From Alphaproteobacteria bacterium (GTDB lineage Bacteria; Pseudomonadota; Alphaproteobacteria; GCA-2731375): DNA of 51,431 nucleotides. Below are positions 9,651 through 21,400 of the stretch, in pieces. Each line of letters opens with the position of its first letter. Positions within the stretch are counted from its first letter, which is position 1. Both the position numbers and the translations under genes were made by a program. The stretch covers positions 1 through 51,431 of the forward strand of contig JAPYPT010000004.1 of the NCBI GenBank assembly GCA_029937535.1, read 5' to 3'. The notes beneath the pieces were generated by a model, which was not told where the DNA came from, made no database searches, and was given only the letters and a program-made list of their open reading frames with translations.

Positions 9651-10262
9651 ATGGCCCTGGAAATAATTGGCGGCGCCCGTTCAAACTTTGTGCGCACGGT
9701 GCGCATGGTGGCCGAGGAAAAAGGCGTGCCTTACGAGCATATCTCCGCCATGCCCCATTCCGATGAAGTCAAGGCTATCAACCCGTTCGGCCAGATCCCG
9801 GTGATGCGCCACGATGGCCTGGAAATCCCGGAATCTCATGCCATCGCCACCTATATCGACACCGCCTTTGACGGCCCCGCCCTGGTGCCCATGGAGCCGA
9901 AGGAAGCGGCCGCGGTCAACCGCTGGGTTTCCGCCGTCAACACGGGCGTGGATCAAATGCTCATGCGCAAATATGTGGTGGAATATGCCTTCCACAAGGA
10001 CGAGGACGGCAATGTCGTGCGCGATGTGATCGACCAGACCGTCAAGCGCCTGCCGAAAATGTTCGCCATGCTGGATGGGGCCGTCGCCGGCGGCTATCTG
10101 GGCGGCGATAGTTTTACCATGGCCGATTGTTTTTTGATGCCGATCCTGGCGGCGGTTCAAAATTTCCCCGAGGGCAAGGAAAACCTCGAGACTTCAACAA
10201 ATCTGTCGGCCTATTTCGCCAAGCTATCCGAGCGCCCCAGCTTCACCAAAACCGCCGCGTAG
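9651..10262 (+). CDS. Glutathione S-transferase family protein
   Basis: VAEEKGVPYEHISAMPHSDEVKAINPFGQIPVMRHDGLEIPESHAIATYID thioredoxin-fold GST N-domain. Confidence 0.9.
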   Translation: MALEIIGGARSNFVRTVRMVAEEKGVPYEHISAMPHSDEVKAINPFGQIPVMRHDGLEIPESHAIATYIDTAFDGPALVPMEPKEAAAVNRWVSAVNTGVDQMLMRKYVVEYAFHKDEDGNVVRDVIDQTVKRLPKMFAMLDGAVAGGYLGGDSFTMADCFLMPILAAVQNFPEGKENLETSTNLSAYFAKLSERPSFTKTAA

Positions 10263-10273
10263 ACTGGCCGGAA

Positions 10274-10373
10274 GGCGGTTTAATACGGTGACGTAATACT
10301 TATATCGTCAACGTCCGGGCAATTTTCCTGCATTTTTGACGATATAAGTATTACGTCACCGCATTAAAACGCC
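10274..10373. repeat. MITE-like palindromic element, copy 2
   Basis: TAATACGGTGACGTAATACTTATATCGTCAA (10281-) against TTGACGATATAAGTATTACGTCACCGCATTA (10336-10366), 30/31 complementary; arms extend to about 38 bp. Confidence 0.85.
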
Positions 10374-10393
10374 TGTCGCCGTCGGCGGCTCTG

Positions 10394-10882
10394 TTAATCC
10401 CGGAAGTTCACGTATTGCAGGGGCTGGTCCAGCTTCATGTCCTTGATCAGGGCTATGGCGGCCTGCAGATCGTCGCGTTTCTTGCCGGTGACACGCAGCT
10501 CATCGCCCTGGATCGCCACCTGAACCTTCTTCAGCTTCGCGCCCTTAAGCTCCTTGACCACCTTTTGCGCCAGGTCCCGGGCGATGCCCTGTTTGATGAC
10601 GATGGTCTGGCGAATGGTGTTGCCGGAGGCTTTTTCGGGATCGCCGTAGTCCAGGGCCTTGTGGTCCACCTTGCGCTTGGCCAAATAGCCGCGCAGCAAT
10701 TCCTGCACCTGTTTCAGTTTCAGATCGTCATCGGCCCGTATGGTCAGGACTTCGTCCGTGCGCTCAATGGCGCATTGGCTGCCCTTGAAGTCAAAGCGCG
10801 TGGAAATTTCCCGCATGACGCCTTGCAAGGCGTTATCCACCTCGGGCAGTTCCGTGCGCGAGACAACATCGAATGACGGCAT
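10394..10882 (-). CDS. yajQ: YajQ family nucleotide-binding protein
   Basis: MPSFDVVSRTELPEVDNALQGVMREISTRFDFKGS and C-terminal LQYVNFRD are typical of YajQ. Confidence 0.95.
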   Translation of the reverse strand: MPSFDVVSRTELPEVDNALQGVMREISTRFDFKGSQCAIERTDEVLTIRADDDLKLKQVQELLRGYLAKRKVDHKALDYGDPEKASGNTIRQTIVIKQGIARDLAQKVVKELKGAKLKKVQVAIQGDELRVTGKKRDDLQAAIALIKDMKLDQPLQYVNFRD

Positions 10883-10900
10883 GGCAATTTCTCTCTCAGA

Positions 10901-11536
10901 TTATTGGGTCTGCTTCACGGCTTGCGTCACCAAGTCGGCCATAACCTCATTCCCCTGGGCACGCAAGCCGTTGATGACGCCAGCGGCATCGTGTTCGGAC
11001 TTATTCTGGCTCATCTTCCATTTGCCTTCCAGCCGCGTGATCGGCATCTCGATACCGATGATGCCCCGGCACATGGCCGCGATATAATCCGCCGGCGCAT
11101 CCGCCAGTTTCCAGGGCAGCTCGTAGGGGCTTTCGAAGTGGTCGGTCATGGCCGCCAGATGGGTCTGCAATTTTGCCGGATCATCGAAGGTTGTCGCCGT
11201 GCCGTAGGCGTGAATGGCCACATAGTTCCAGGTTGGCACCGCCTTGCCGGTTTGGTGTTTCGAAGGATACCAGTTCGGCGAGATATAGCTTTGGGGACCT
11301 TGAAAAATCACTAATAATTCCTGGCCATCCCGCAGGGCGGCGGCCTGGGGATTGGCTTTGGCGAAATGACAGCGCAGGGTACCATGGGGCTCGGCAGCGG
11401 TATCCAACTCGATCGGCACGTGGGAGGCGATCAGGCCGTCCGGCCCCTGGCCGACGACAATTGCCGCGCCGATCTGGCGCATGGTTTGGTGCAGAACCTC
11501 CGTGCGGTCCTCACGAAAATCGCCGGGTAGATACAT
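10901..11536 (-). CDS. FMN-binding negative transcriptional regulator (PaiB-like)
   Basis: MYLPGDFREDRTEVLHQTMRQIGAAIVVGQGPDGLIASHVPIEL, SPNWYPSKHQTGKAVPTWNYVAIHAYG. Confidence 0.9.
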   Translation of the reverse strand: MYLPGDFREDRTEVLHQTMRQIGAAIVVGQGPDGLIASHVPIELDTAAEPHGTLRCHFAKANPQAAALRDGQELLVIFQGPQSYISPNWYPSKHQTGKAVPTWNYVAIHAYGTATTFDDPAKLQTHLAAMTDHFESPYELPWKLADAPADYIAAMCRGIIGIEMPITRLEGKWKMSQNKSEHDAAGVINGLRAQGNEVMADLVTQAVKQTQ

Positions 11537-11568
11537 GGCCGTCTCCTCGAATAAGGTCGAGGCCCTAT

Positions 11569-13056
11569 TTAGGAGACCAGATCGTATTCGTCCAGGTTGG
11601 GCGTGGACATATCATTGCAGAATTTGTCGTAGGAAAAGGGCCACATGGCCGGATTGCCGTTCTTATCCAGATACCAGCTTTGACAGCCCGTGACCCAGAC
11701 CGTGCCTTTCATGGCTGCTTTCAAGGTTCCATTGAAGGCCTCCATGGCGTCTTGCTTGGCGGAAATCTCGTCGGCCCCGCCCCGCCGCCACAGATCGATC
11801 AGCTGCATAATGTAGGCCAGCTGCTTTTCCGAAATATCGATCAGGGAGAAATTTCCAATGGGGCTGTTGGGGCCCACCAACATGAAGAAGTTGGGAAAGC
11901 CGGGCAGGGAGACGGAGCGGTGGGCGGGCGTCGCCTCGGCCCATTCGTCCTGCAATTCGCGCCCGTCATTGCCGGTCAAATCCATGGGCCGCATGAAACT
12001 ATGACCATCGAAGCCCGTGGCCAGGACCAATACGTCCATTTCGTGCAGGCGGCCATCCGTGGTCCGTACACCGCCCGCCTCCACCCGTGCGATGGGGTCC
12101 GTAATCAGTTCTGCATTGGGTTTTTGGATGGCTTCATAAAAACTGTCGGAGACGATCAGGCGCTTGCAGGCCGCCTTGTAGTCGGGCGTCAGCCGCGCCT
12201 TTAGCTCCGCATCATGGACGTTGTCGTCGAGATTGGCGCGGCAGGTTTCTTCGATCCTGGCCATCTGCTCTTCGTCGCCGATCACGGCTTCGCCAAAGGT
12301 ATCGGCGAACAGCCGGGTCATTGAGGCGAGCAAATCATCCATGGCGCCGGGGACGTTGCGGAAGACATCCTTTTCCTGCTCGCTGAAGGCCGGATTTTCC
12401 TGCGGGAAGATCCATTGCGCCGTGCGCTGGAACAGGGACAGATGGGAAACTTTATCGACCAGATCGGCGGTGATCTGCACGGCGGTGGAACCGGTGCCGA
12501 TGATGCCGATGCGCCGGTTTTCAAGGGGTACGTCGTGGTCCCAGCGGGCGGAATGAAAGACCTCGCCGGCGAAATCATCCAACCCCTCGATGTCGGGGTA
12601 AACCGGATGGTGCAAAACGCCGGCGGCGGAAATGATGATATCCACCACATCGATGGTTTCATCGCCGCATTCCAAGTGCCAGTTTCCGTCCCGGCGCCGG
12701 GCGCGGGTGATCTCCGTATTGAACCTGAGGCGTCTTTCGACGTCGTATTTTTTGGCCACCCCGTCGAAATAGGCCCTGATTTCCGCGCCGGGAGAGAACC
12801 GGTGGCTCCATTCCGCATTCGGCTCGAATGAATAGCGGTACATATGCGAGGGCACATCGCAGCACAGCCCCGGATAGGTGTTGTCGCGCCAGGTGCCGCC
12901 CAAGGCCCCGGCTTTTTCATAGACGGTGAAATCGGCAATGCCGGCTTCCTTGAGTTTGATCGCCGTCAGAATGCCCGACATCCCGGCCCCGATGACCGCG
13001 ACGCGGGGGGAGCGCTTAATTTTGTTCGCGGCACCTGGATCGGCTTGCGCATTCAT
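11569..13056 (-). CDS. Flavin-containing monooxygenase / NAD(P)-FAD-dependent oxidoreductase
   Basis: [22 protein letters not shown] (Rossmann), [37 protein letters not shown]. Confidence 0.92.
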   Translation of the reverse strand: MNAQADPGAANKIKRSPRVAVIGAGMSGILTAIKLKEAGIADFTVYEKAGALGGTWRDNTYPGLCCDVPSHMYRYSFEPNAEWSHRFSPGAEIRAYFDGVAKKYDVERRLRFNTEITRARRRDGNWHLECGDETIDVVDIIISAAGVLHHPVYPDIEGLDDFAGEVFHSARWDHDVPLENRRIGIIGTGSTAVQITADLVDKVSHLSLFQRTAQWIFPQENPAFSEQEKDVFRNVPGAMDDLLASMTRLFADTFGEAVIGDEEQMARIEETCRANLDDNVHDAELKARLTPDYKAACKRLIVSDSFYEAIQKPNAELITDPIARVEAGGVRTTDGRLHEMDVLVLATGFDGHSFMRPMDLTGNDGRELQDEWAEATPAHRSVSLPGFPNFFMLVGPNSPIGNFSLIDISEKQLAYIMQLIDLWRRGGADEISAKQDAMEAFNGTLKAAMKGTVWVTGCQSWYLDKNGNPAMWPFSYDKFCNDMSTPNLDEYDLVS

Positions 13057-13203
13057 GACTCACCTGTACTGAAATGGTCGACAACACCTTCCATAGCATT
13101 AATCCCGGCCTTTGGCCCTGGACGCGGCAAAAAGCCACAGGCGGCGTCTTTCATGGGCGGCGGCTACGGGGTAGGTTGCCACTTTGGTATCGGGGAGGAC
13201 GTC

Positions 13204-14517
13204 ATGGCGAGATATCTGAAACAGGGCCTGGGACAGGCGGAGGTGGACGAGGCCGACGCCAAGGTGCGGGCCCAGGTGGAAACCATTCTGGGCGACATCC
13301 AGGCGCGTGGCGATGACGCGGTCCGTGATTTGTCTGAAAAATTCGACAATTGGAGCCCGGAAAACTTCCAACTGTCCGAACCCGAGATCGAAGCCGCCAT
13401 GGCAAAGGTGGCCAAGCGTGACCTGGACGATATCCGCTTTGCCCAGGAACAAGTGCGTAATTTTGCCCAGCACCAAAAAGACGCCCTGCGGGATATCGAG
13501 GTGGAAACCATGCCCGGCGTCGTGCTGGGGCATAAGAATATTCCCGTAAATTCGGTGGGCTGTTACGTGCCGGGCGGCAAATACCCCATGGTCGCCTCGG
13601 CCCATATGAGCGTGGTGACCGCAAAGGTGGCCGGCGTGCCGCGCATTGTCGCCTCCGCCCCGCCCCAGGGCGGCGCGCCACACCCGGCCATCGTCGCCGC
13701 CATGCATATGGGCGGGGCGGACGAGATTTTGGTGCTGGGCGGCATTCAGGCCGTCGCCACCATGGCGCTTGGCACCGAGAGCATTCCCAGCGTCGATATG
13801 CTGGTGGGGCCGGGCAACATGTTCGTGGCCGAGGCCAAGCGGCAGTTGTTCGGCCGGGTCGGCATCGATCTCTTTGCCGGCCCCACCGAGACCCTGATCA
13901 TCGCCGATGACACGGTCGACGGGGAATTATGCGCCATCGATCTGCTGGGCCAGGCCGAACACGGGCCCACGTCACCGGCGGTGCTGCTGACTACCTCGGA
14001 AGCCTTGGCGAAGGATACGATGGCCGAGATCGCGCGCCAGTTGGATATCCTGCCGACGGCGGAGATCGCGAGAGAATCCTGGGCCAATTACGGCGCCGTC
14101 ATTCTGTGCGACAGCGAGGAAGAGATGGTGGAGGAGGCCGACCGCCTGGCCTTCGAGCATGTTCAGGTGATGACGAAAGATCCGGAATATTTCCTCGATA
14201 ACATGACCAACTACGGCGCCCTGTTTCTGGGCCCCCGCACCAACGTCTCCTACGGCGACAAGGTGATCGGCACCAACCATACCCTGCCCACCAAACGCGC
14301 CGGCCGCTACACGGGCGGGCTGTGGGTCGGTAAATTCATCAAGACCCACACCTATCAGCGGGTGCTGACCGATGAAGCCTCGGCCCTGGTCGGGGAATAT
14401 TGTTCGCGGCTGTGCATGCTGGAAGGCTTCGCGGGCCATGCCGAACAGGCCAACGTCCGCGTGCGCCGCTATGGCGGGCGCAACGTGCCGCCCTACACGG
14501 CGGTCGAGCCTCGCTGA
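13204..14517 (+). CDS. Histidinol-dehydrogenase-superfamily protein (HpsN/sulfopropanediol dehydrogenase-like)
   Basis: [62 protein letters not shown]. Start corrected to the ATG at 13204; context is catabolic, not a his operon. Confidence 0.85.
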   Translation: MARYLKQGLGQAEVDEADAKVRAQVETILGDIQARGDDAVRDLSEKFDNWSPENFQLSEPEIEAAMAKVAKRDLDDIRFAQEQVRNFAQHQKDALRDIEVETMPGVVLGHKNIPVNSVGCYVPGGKYPMVASAHMSVVTAKVAGVPRIVASAPPQGGAPHPAIVAAMHMGGADEILVLGGIQAVATMALGTESIPSVDMLVGPGNMFVAEAKRQLFGRVGIDLFAGPTETLIIADDTVDGELCAIDLLGQAEHGPTSPAVLLTTSEALAKDTMAEIARQLDILPTAEIARESWANYGAVILCDSEEEMVEEADRLAFEHVQVMTKDPEYFLDNMTNYGALFLGPRTNVSYGDKVIGTNHTLPTKRAGRYTGGLWVGKFIKTHTYQRVLTDEASALVGEYCSRLCMLEGFAGHAEQANVRVRRYGGRNVPPYTAVEPR

Positions 14518-15452
14518 TGGCCGGACATATCGCCATCGTCGGTGCCGGTCTGGTCGGCGGTGGCTGGACCATTGTCTTTGCCAGGGCGGGCGAACAGGTC
14601 CGGGTGTTCGATGCCGCGCGCGGTGTTCGTGACGACTTTCTGGCGGTGGTCAGCCAACAGTTGGATGACCTGAAGGCCTATGATCTGGTCGATGACCCGG
14701 CCGCCATTCTGGCCCGGATCACGGTTTGCGATAGCCTAGGGGAGGCCGTAACGGGCGCCCGTTTCATACAGGAGTCCGTGCTTGAGGAAATTCCGGTTAA
14801 ACAACAAATTTCGGCGGCAATCGGCCCTTTGCTGGATGACGGCGCTATCGTCGGCTCGTCCACCTCCGGCATTCCCGGTTCCGCTTTTACCGAGGACGTG
14901 ACGAACCGGGAACGTTTCCTGGTGACCCATCCGGTCAACCCGCCCTATCTGGTACCCGTGGTCGAGGTGGTGCCGGCGCCATGGACCGATCCGGGGGCAG
15001 TGGATGGCGCCATGGCCCTGATGGCGGAAGTTGGCCAATCCCCGGTCCTGGTGCGGAGGGAAATCGAAGGTTTCATATTGAACCGCCTGCAAGGGGTTCT
15101 GTTGCGGGAGGCTTGGGATCTGTTCGAGGCGGGCTATGCCTCGGCCGAGGATATCGACAAGACCGTCTCGGAGGGGCTTGGCCTGCGCTGGTCCTTCATG
15201 GGACCGTTCGAAACCATCGATCTGAACGCGCCGGGCGGCGTGGCCGATTATGCCGAACGCCTGGGGCCGTTGTACCATGCCATCCAGAAATCCCGCACCG
15301 ACCCACGGCAATGGAGCCCGGAACTCATTGCCAAGGTTGATGACGAACGCCGTCAAGCCCTGGCCATGGGCGGCCTGGCCGGCCGGCGCAATTGGCGCGA
15401 CCGCCGCCTGATGGCCCTGGCCGCCCACAAGGCTGAACAAGACAGCCAATAG
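14517..15452 (+). CDS. 3-hydroxyacyl-CoA dehydrogenase (lambda-crystallin/gulonate dehydrogenase-like)
   Basis: [53 protein letters not shown]. Start overlaps the previous stop (TGATG). Confidence 0.88.
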   Translation: MAGHIAIVGAGLVGGGWTIVFARAGEQVRVFDAARGVRDDFLAVVSQQLDDLKAYDLVDDPAAILARITVCDSLGEAVTGARFIQESVLEEIPVKQQISAAIGPLLDDGAIVGSSTSGIPGSAFTEDVTNRERFLVTHPVNPPYLVPVVEVVPAPWTDPGAVDGAMALMAEVGQSPVLVRREIEGFILNRLQGVLLREAWDLFEAGYASAEDIDKTVSEGLGLRWSFMGPFETIDLNAPGGVADYAERLGPLYHAIQKSRTDPRQWSPELIAKVDDERRQALAMGGLAGRRNWRDRRLMALAAHKAEQDSQ

Positions 15453-15493
15453 AATCCGAACCATCCAGCCGGCGCTTTGAAGGAATTGTCTCG

Positions 15494-16459
15494 ATGTCCG
15501 AATTGACCGTCACCGACCATAAAGTCGAAAGCATCCAGGCGGGATTATCCGTCTTCGTCCGCAATAAACATCTGGCCGGCCGGACGGAATTCTCGCCCAC
15601 CGAGACGGTATTGTGCGTCCACGGCGCAACCTATCCTTCCACCGTGACGTTCGATTATGTCATTGACGGGCAATCATGGATGGATGTTTTGGCCAAGGCG
15701 GGTTTTGATGTCTGGTGCGTCGATATCCTTGGCTATGGCGCATCCGACCGGCCGCCGGAGATGTCGGTGCCGGCGGATGATAATCCACCGATTGTGGATA
15801 CAGAACATGCCGTAGCCGATGTGGCGCGGGTTGTTGACTTCATTCTGGCCCGGCGGGACCTGCCGCGCCTGGCGTTAATAGGCTATTCCTGGGGTACGAT
15901 GATTTGCGGCAACTACGCTGGCCAGAGGCCGGAGAATGTGGCGCGTCTGGTGCTGTATGGCGCGGCCTGGTTGGGCGCGGGAAGCTCCATTTCCTCCGGC
16001 ACGCCGCCGGGCGCCTATCGCATGGTCGATGCCGAAGCCGTGATTGCCCGTTGGTGCCGTGAGCTGGATGAGGATCAGATCGCGCGCATTGCCTCCCCCG
16101 CCCACATGGCGGCCTGGGCGGACGCGGCGATAGCCTCGGACCCGGAGGCAGGCAATCATGAACCGCCTCAACTGCGCGCGCCCGCGGGCGTGGTCAAGGA
16201 TGTACTGGAGAGGAATGCCAGCCAGACGCCGTCCTATGATCCTGGAAAAATCAGGTCGCCGACCATGGTCGTGGTCGGGGAATGGGACCGGGAAACCACG
16301 CCGGAGCAGGGGCGGACGGTGTTCAGTCTGCTGCCAAATGATATCGACCGCCGCTATGTCATGATCGGCGGCGCCACCCATTCCATGTTGATTGAAAATC
16401 AACGGGGTGAACTGCACCAGGTGGTGGACGGCTTTTTGAAGGAAGGGTGGGAGAGATGA
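15494..16459 (+). CDS. Alpha/beta hydrolase
   Basis: VLCVHGATYPST, LALIGYSWGTMICGNYA (nucleophile elbow G-Y-S-W-G). Confidence 0.88.
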   Translation: MSELTVTDHKVESIQAGLSVFVRNKHLAGRTEFSPTETVLCVHGATYPSTVTFDYVIDGQSWMDVLAKAGFDVWCVDILGYGASDRPPEMSVPADDNPPIVDTEHAVADVARVVDFILARRDLPRLALIGYSWGTMICGNYAGQRPENVARLVLYGAAWLGAGSSISSGTPPGAYRMVDAEAVIARWCRELDEDQIARIASPAHMAAWADAAIASDPEAGNHEPPQLRAPAGVVKDVLERNASQTPSYDPGKIRSPTMVVVGEWDRETTPEQGRTVFSLLPNDIDRRYVMIGGATHSMLIENQRGELHQVVDGFLKEGWER

Positions 16460-17100
16460 GCGACGGCATCGTCCTGTGGGGCGCCATATCCCTGCGCGCC
16501 CTGCGGGTTCATTGGGCGCTGCACGAATTGAACCTGTCTTACGAGTATCGCCCGATCCAATCGCGCACGGGGGAAACCCTGACGGTGGAATATACCGGGC
16601 ATAATCCAAAGCAGAAAATCCCCTGTTTGCAGGACGGTGATTTCACCCTGACGGAAAGCCCGGCCATCGTGAACTATCTGTTCAATGCCTATGGCTCCCG
16701 GGGGGATGTCCATATGCCGCGCGACCCCGAAGAGCAGGCCAGGGCGGATGAATGGAGCTATTTCGCCATGATGGAGCTGGATGCCCATTCCCTGTATTTG
16801 ATTCGCCGGCACAAGTTTCTCCCCGAAATTTATGGCGAGGCCCCCGTCGCCGTGGCCTCGGCCGCCGAATACTGCAAGAAACAGATGGACGCCGTGGCGC
16901 CTGACGTAGCCAAGTTCGCGCCTTTTATTTTCGGCGAAAAACTGAGCGCCGCCGATATTCTGTTGTCCACCACGTTCAATTTCGCCGAACGCTATGAAGT
17001 GGAACCGCCCGAACCCTGCCGGACTTACCGGGACCGCGCCTTTGCCCGGCCGGCGTTCTTGACCGCCAACGCACGTAACGAGGACCTAAATGCCAGCTAA
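16456..17100 (+). CDS. Glutathione S-transferase family protein
   Basis: IVLWGAISLRALRVHWALHELNLSYEYRPIQSRTGETLTVEYTGHNPKQKIPCLQDGDFTLTESPAIVNYL; ATGA overlap with the upstream gene. Confidence 0.88.
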   Translation: MSDGIVLWGAISLRALRVHWALHELNLSYEYRPIQSRTGETLTVEYTGHNPKQKIPCLQDGDFTLTESPAIVNYLFNAYGSRGDVHMPRDPEEQARADEWSYFAMMELDAHSLYLIRRHKFLPEIYGEAPVAVASAAEYCKKQMDAVAPDVAKFAPFIFGEKLSAADILLSTTFNFAERYEVEPPEPCRTYRDRAFARPAFLTANARNEDLNAS

Positions 17101-18445
17101 CAACAGCTCTCATAACGCCCGCGACACCCTGGAGGCCGCGCTTGCCGCGATCGACAGCCGGGACGAAACCATCAACGCCATGATCACGGTTACCGCCGAT
17201 CAGGCGCGCGAGGCGGCGGACGCCGCCGACCAGGCGGCGGCGGCGGGGCGATGGCTCGGCCTGCTGCATGGCATGCCCATGGCCATCAAGGATAATATTC
17301 AGACCGCCGGCGTGCGCACCACCTCCGGTTCTTTGCATTTCAAGGATGTGGTGCCCAATCAGGATGCCTTCGTCATTCAACGGCTGAAGGCGGCGGGCGC
17401 GGTGATCGTCGGCAAGGCGACCATGCAGGAGCTGGCCTTTGGCATCCGCTCCGACAATCCGGTCAGCGGCCAGTGCCGCAATCCATGGGACCTCACGAAG
17501 GTACCGGGCGGCTCCTCCGGTGGCTCCGGCGCGGTCATCGCCGCCGGCATGGCGCAGGGCGCCTTGGGCACGGATACCGGCGGCTCGGTCCGCCTTCCGG
17601 CGGCCATGAACGGTGTTGCAGGGCTGCGCCCCACCCATGGCCGGGTCCCCAACCATGGTTCCACCCCGGTCAGTGTTTCCTATGACACCATCGGCCCCAT
17701 GGCCCGGCGGGTCGAGGATATCGCCCGCATTCTGGCGGTGACCGCCAGGGGCGAACCGGGGGCAGCGCCCTCGGAGGCGCCGGATTTGGGCAATTTCCTA
17801 CCCACCTTGAACGATGGCGTGGCCGGCCTGCGCCTTGGCCTGCCCCGCAACCATTATTTTGAAGGCTGCGGCGATGAAATCGCCGAGGCCGTGATGACGG
17901 CGGTGCGGGCCTTGGAGGCGCGGGGCGCGAAGGTTGTCGAGGTGGATGTGGATGGCGCCGAGGCGACCCATCAATGGGCCACCATTCAGGTCTATTCCGA
18001 CGCCTGCGCCTATCACGCCGACCGCATTGATCGTCACCCGGAATTATTCTCCCCCGCGGTGCTGGAGCGGATGTTGGTGGGCCGTACCTTTAGTGGCGTC
18101 GATTACGCCAACGCGGCCCGGGCGCGGGAGGCTTGGCAAGGGACCATGGCGGCGCTATTTCAGGATATCGATATCCTGGTCTCGCCCACCACAACCGCCC
18201 CGCCGCCGCCCATCGAGGAAGACAAATCCCTGTTGGAGGCGACGCGGGACGCCTCCCGCAACACCTACGCTGGCGGCTTTGGCGCCTATCCCGGCCTCTC
18301 GCTGCCCTGCGGCTTTGACAAGGCCGGCCTGCCCATGGGTATGCAGTTGGAAGCCGCCTGGTGGCGGGAGCCGATGCTGCTGCGCACGGGTGCTACCTAT
18401 CAGGCGGAGACCGACTGGCACCTGGCGGAGCCGCAACTGCCCTAA
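17090..18445 (+). CDS. Amidase (amidase-signature family)
   Basis: GMPMAIKDNIQTAGVRTTSGS, VPGGSSGGSGAVIAAGMAQGALGTDTGGSVRLPAA amidase signature. Confidence 0.94.
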   Translation: MPANNSSHNARDTLEAALAAIDSRDETINAMITVTADQAREAADAADQAAAAGRWLGLLHGMPMAIKDNIQTAGVRTTSGSLHFKDVVPNQDAFVIQRLKAAGAVIVGKATMQELAFGIRSDNPVSGQCRNPWDLTKVPGGSSGGSGAVIAAGMAQGALGTDTGGSVRLPAAMNGVAGLRPTHGRVPNHGSTPVSVSYDTIGPMARRVEDIARILAVTARGEPGAAPSEAPDLGNFLPTLNDGVAGLRLGLPRNHYFEGCGDEIAEAVMTAVRALEARGAKVVEVDVDGAEATHQWATIQVYSDACAYHADRIDRHPELFSPAVLERMLVGRTFSGVDYANAARAREAWQGTMAALFQDIDILVSPTTTAPPPPIEEDKSLLEATRDASRNTYAGGFGAYPGLSLPCGFDKAGLPMGMQLEAAWWREPMLLRTGATYQAETDWHLAEPQLP

Positions 18446-18477
18446 CAAAACACCAAGACTCGAGGAAACAGATCGTC

Positions 18478-21400
18478 ATGAGTATCAAGAAACTACTGGT
18501 CGCCAACCGTGGCGAAATTGCCATTCGTATTCTGCGCGCCGCCGCCGATATGGGCATCCCGACAGTGGCGGTCCATGCCGAGGATGAGGCGGACGCACTG
18601 CATACGGTCAAGGCGGAGGCGGCCGTGGCATTGTCCGGCCGCGGCGTTCCGGCCTATCTGGATAGCGCGGGCATATTGGCTTTGGCGCGGGACAACGGCT
18701 GCGATGCGATCCATCCCGGTTATGGCTTTCTGAGCGAGAATGCGGAATTCGCCATGTCCTGTGCCCAGGCCGGCATCGCCTTTGTCGGTCCCGGCGCGGA
18801 AACCCTGGACATGTTCGGCGACAAGGCGGCGGCCCGCGACTTGGCGGAGAAAAATGGCGTGCCTGTATTGCCGGGTAGTCAGGGCGCCGTGGACGTGGCG
18901 GCGGCGGAAGCCTTTTTTGACGATCATGGCGCTATCATGATCAAGGCCATCGGCGGCGGCGGCGGCCGGGGTATGCGCGCCATCCATGAGCGCGGCGAAA
19001 TTGCTGCTGCACTGGAGCTTTGCCGGGGTGAGGCCTTGCAGGCCTTTGGCAGGGGGGAGGTTTTCGTGGAGCGTTTGCTGGAACAGCCCCGCCATATCGA
19101 AATCCAGATTATCGGCGACGGCAGTGGCGCCATCAGCCATCTGGGGGAGCGGGAATGCAGCATCCAGCGGCGCCACCAAAAACTGGTGGAATTGGCGCCA
19201 GCACCTGGCCTGACGCCCGAATTGCGCGACAAATTGGCCAAATCTGCCGTGGCCTTGGCGGGCGCCGTGGACTACCGCAACATCGGGACTTTCGAATTCC
19301 TGGTCGATGGCGATGATTATTTTTTCATCGAGGCCAACCCCCGCCTCCAAGTCGAACATACGGTGACGGAGGAGGTCTGGGGCATCGATCTGGTACAGAC
19401 CCAATTGCGCCTGGCCGGCGGCGCCAGCCTGGCGGAGCTGGACCTTTGCCAGGAAGACCTTGGGCCGCCGCGGGGCCAGGCCATGCAGGTACGCATCAAC
19501 ATGGAAACCATGGCCCCCGACGGCAGCGTGCGTCCCTCTGGCGGCGTGCTGGAAAGTTTCGAGATGCCCTCGGGCCCCGGCATCCGGGTCGATAGTTTCG
19601 GCTATGCCGGCTACCGAACTTCGCCCAGCTACGATTCTCTGCTGGCCAAGTTAATCGCCCATGCACCGGGCGGCGATTTCACGCAACTGGTGCAAAAGAC
19701 CTACCGCGCCCTGTGCGAATGCCGGATTACCGGGCTGGCCAGCAATATTCCGTTTTTGCAAAACCTGCTCAGCCATCCGGAGTTTCGGGCGGGCGGGCTG
19801 CATACCCAGTTTATCGACCGGCATTTGGATGCTTTGGCCAGCGGTACGGAACATCGACGCTTGTTCTTTGGCCCTGATACGGTTGCGGCGCCGGACGGCA
19901 ATTTGGTGGGCGTCAAGGTGGATGCCTCCGACCCCCTGGCCGTTCTGGCCCATGGCAAGTCGGAGGGAGCCCAGGAACAATTGTCCGACGGCGGCCTGTT
20001 AGGCCCCGATGGCACTGTTCCGATCATCGCGCCCATGCTGGGCACCATCGTCAGCGTCGACGTCGCCGAGGGCGATGATGTCTATCCGGGCCGTCAGATA
20101 CTGATCATGGAAGCCATGAAAATGCAGCACGTGATCGAAGCGGAAATCAGCGGCGTTTTGCGCCAACTGCCCGTGGCGCCCGGCGATACGGTTTTTGAGG
20201 GGCACGCCCTGGCCTATGTGGCGGAGCAGGAGGTGGACATTCCCGATGCCGGCGATGTGGTGGCGGTGGATCTGGACTATGTGCGCCCGGATCTGGCGGA
20301 AGTGCTGGACCGCCAGGGCCACACGCTCGATGATCGGCGGCCCAACGCCGTGGCCCGGCGGCGCAAGACCAACCAACGCACGGCACGGGAAAATATCGAA
20401 CAGCTATGTGATCCCGGTTCATTCACGGAATTCGGCTCTCTGGTTCTCGCCGCCCGCCGGGGCATGCATTCCATGGAAGAGCTGATCGAACGGACCCCGG
20501 CCGATGGCCTGATTACCGGCCTGGGCCGGATCAACGGCCATATTTTCCCCGACGAAACCGCGCGTTGCGCGGTGATGAGCTATGACTACACGGTGCTGGC
20601 GGGTACCCAAGGCAAGAACAATCACAAAAAGAAGGACCGGATGTTCGAAATGGCGGAGAAATGGCGTCTGCCGCTGATCTTCTTCACCGAGGGCGGCGGC
20701 GGCCGGCCCGGCGATACGGATATGATTTTCGCCGCCAATCTGCACGTCCCGGCTTTTCATCTGTTTGGCCGCCTGAGCGGTCTGGTGCCTTTGATCGGTA
20801 TCACGTCCGGGCGCTGCTTCGCCGGCAATGCCGTACTGCTGGGCTGCTGTGACGTGGTCATCGCGACGGAGAATTCAACCATCGGCATGGGCGGTCCGGC
20901 GATGATCGAGGGCGGCGGCCTGGGTGTTTTCCGGCCCGAGGAAGTCGGGCCCATGTCCGTGCAGGTACCCAACGGCGTGGTCGATGTGGCGGTCAAGGAC
21001 GAGGAAGAGGCGGTTGAGGTCGCGCAGCAATATCTCGGTTATTTCCAGGGCGCGGTGGAGGATTGGGACTGCGCCGATCAACGCCATTTGCGCCAGGCCA
21101 TCCCCGAGGACCGCCTGCGCATTTATGACGTGCGCAAGATTGTCGAGACCATGGCCGATACGGGCTCGGTCCTGGAACTGCGCGCCGGTTTCGGCCTTGG
21201 CATGGTCACCGCCCTCGCCCGGATCGAGGGCCGGCCCGTGGGTATCGTCGCCAACAATCCGAACCATCTCGCGGGCGCCATCGACAGCGACGGCGCGGAC
21301 AAGGCGGCCCGTTTCATGCAGCTTTGCGATGCCTACGACATCCCCCTGGTGTTTTTGTGCGACACGCCGGGCAACATGGTCGGCCCGGTGGCAGAACAGA

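Noticed and set aside
10274-10373. Palindrome as a simple Rho-independent terminator
   Set aside because: The stem is far longer than typical and lacks a T-tract on either strand; the shared ends with 1373-1451 favour a dispersed repeat, though it may still affect transcript ends.
18361-18477. N-terminal extension of the carboxylase ORF
   Set aside because: It overlaps the amidase 3' end; MSIKKLLVANRGEIAIRI is the canonical biotin carboxylase start.
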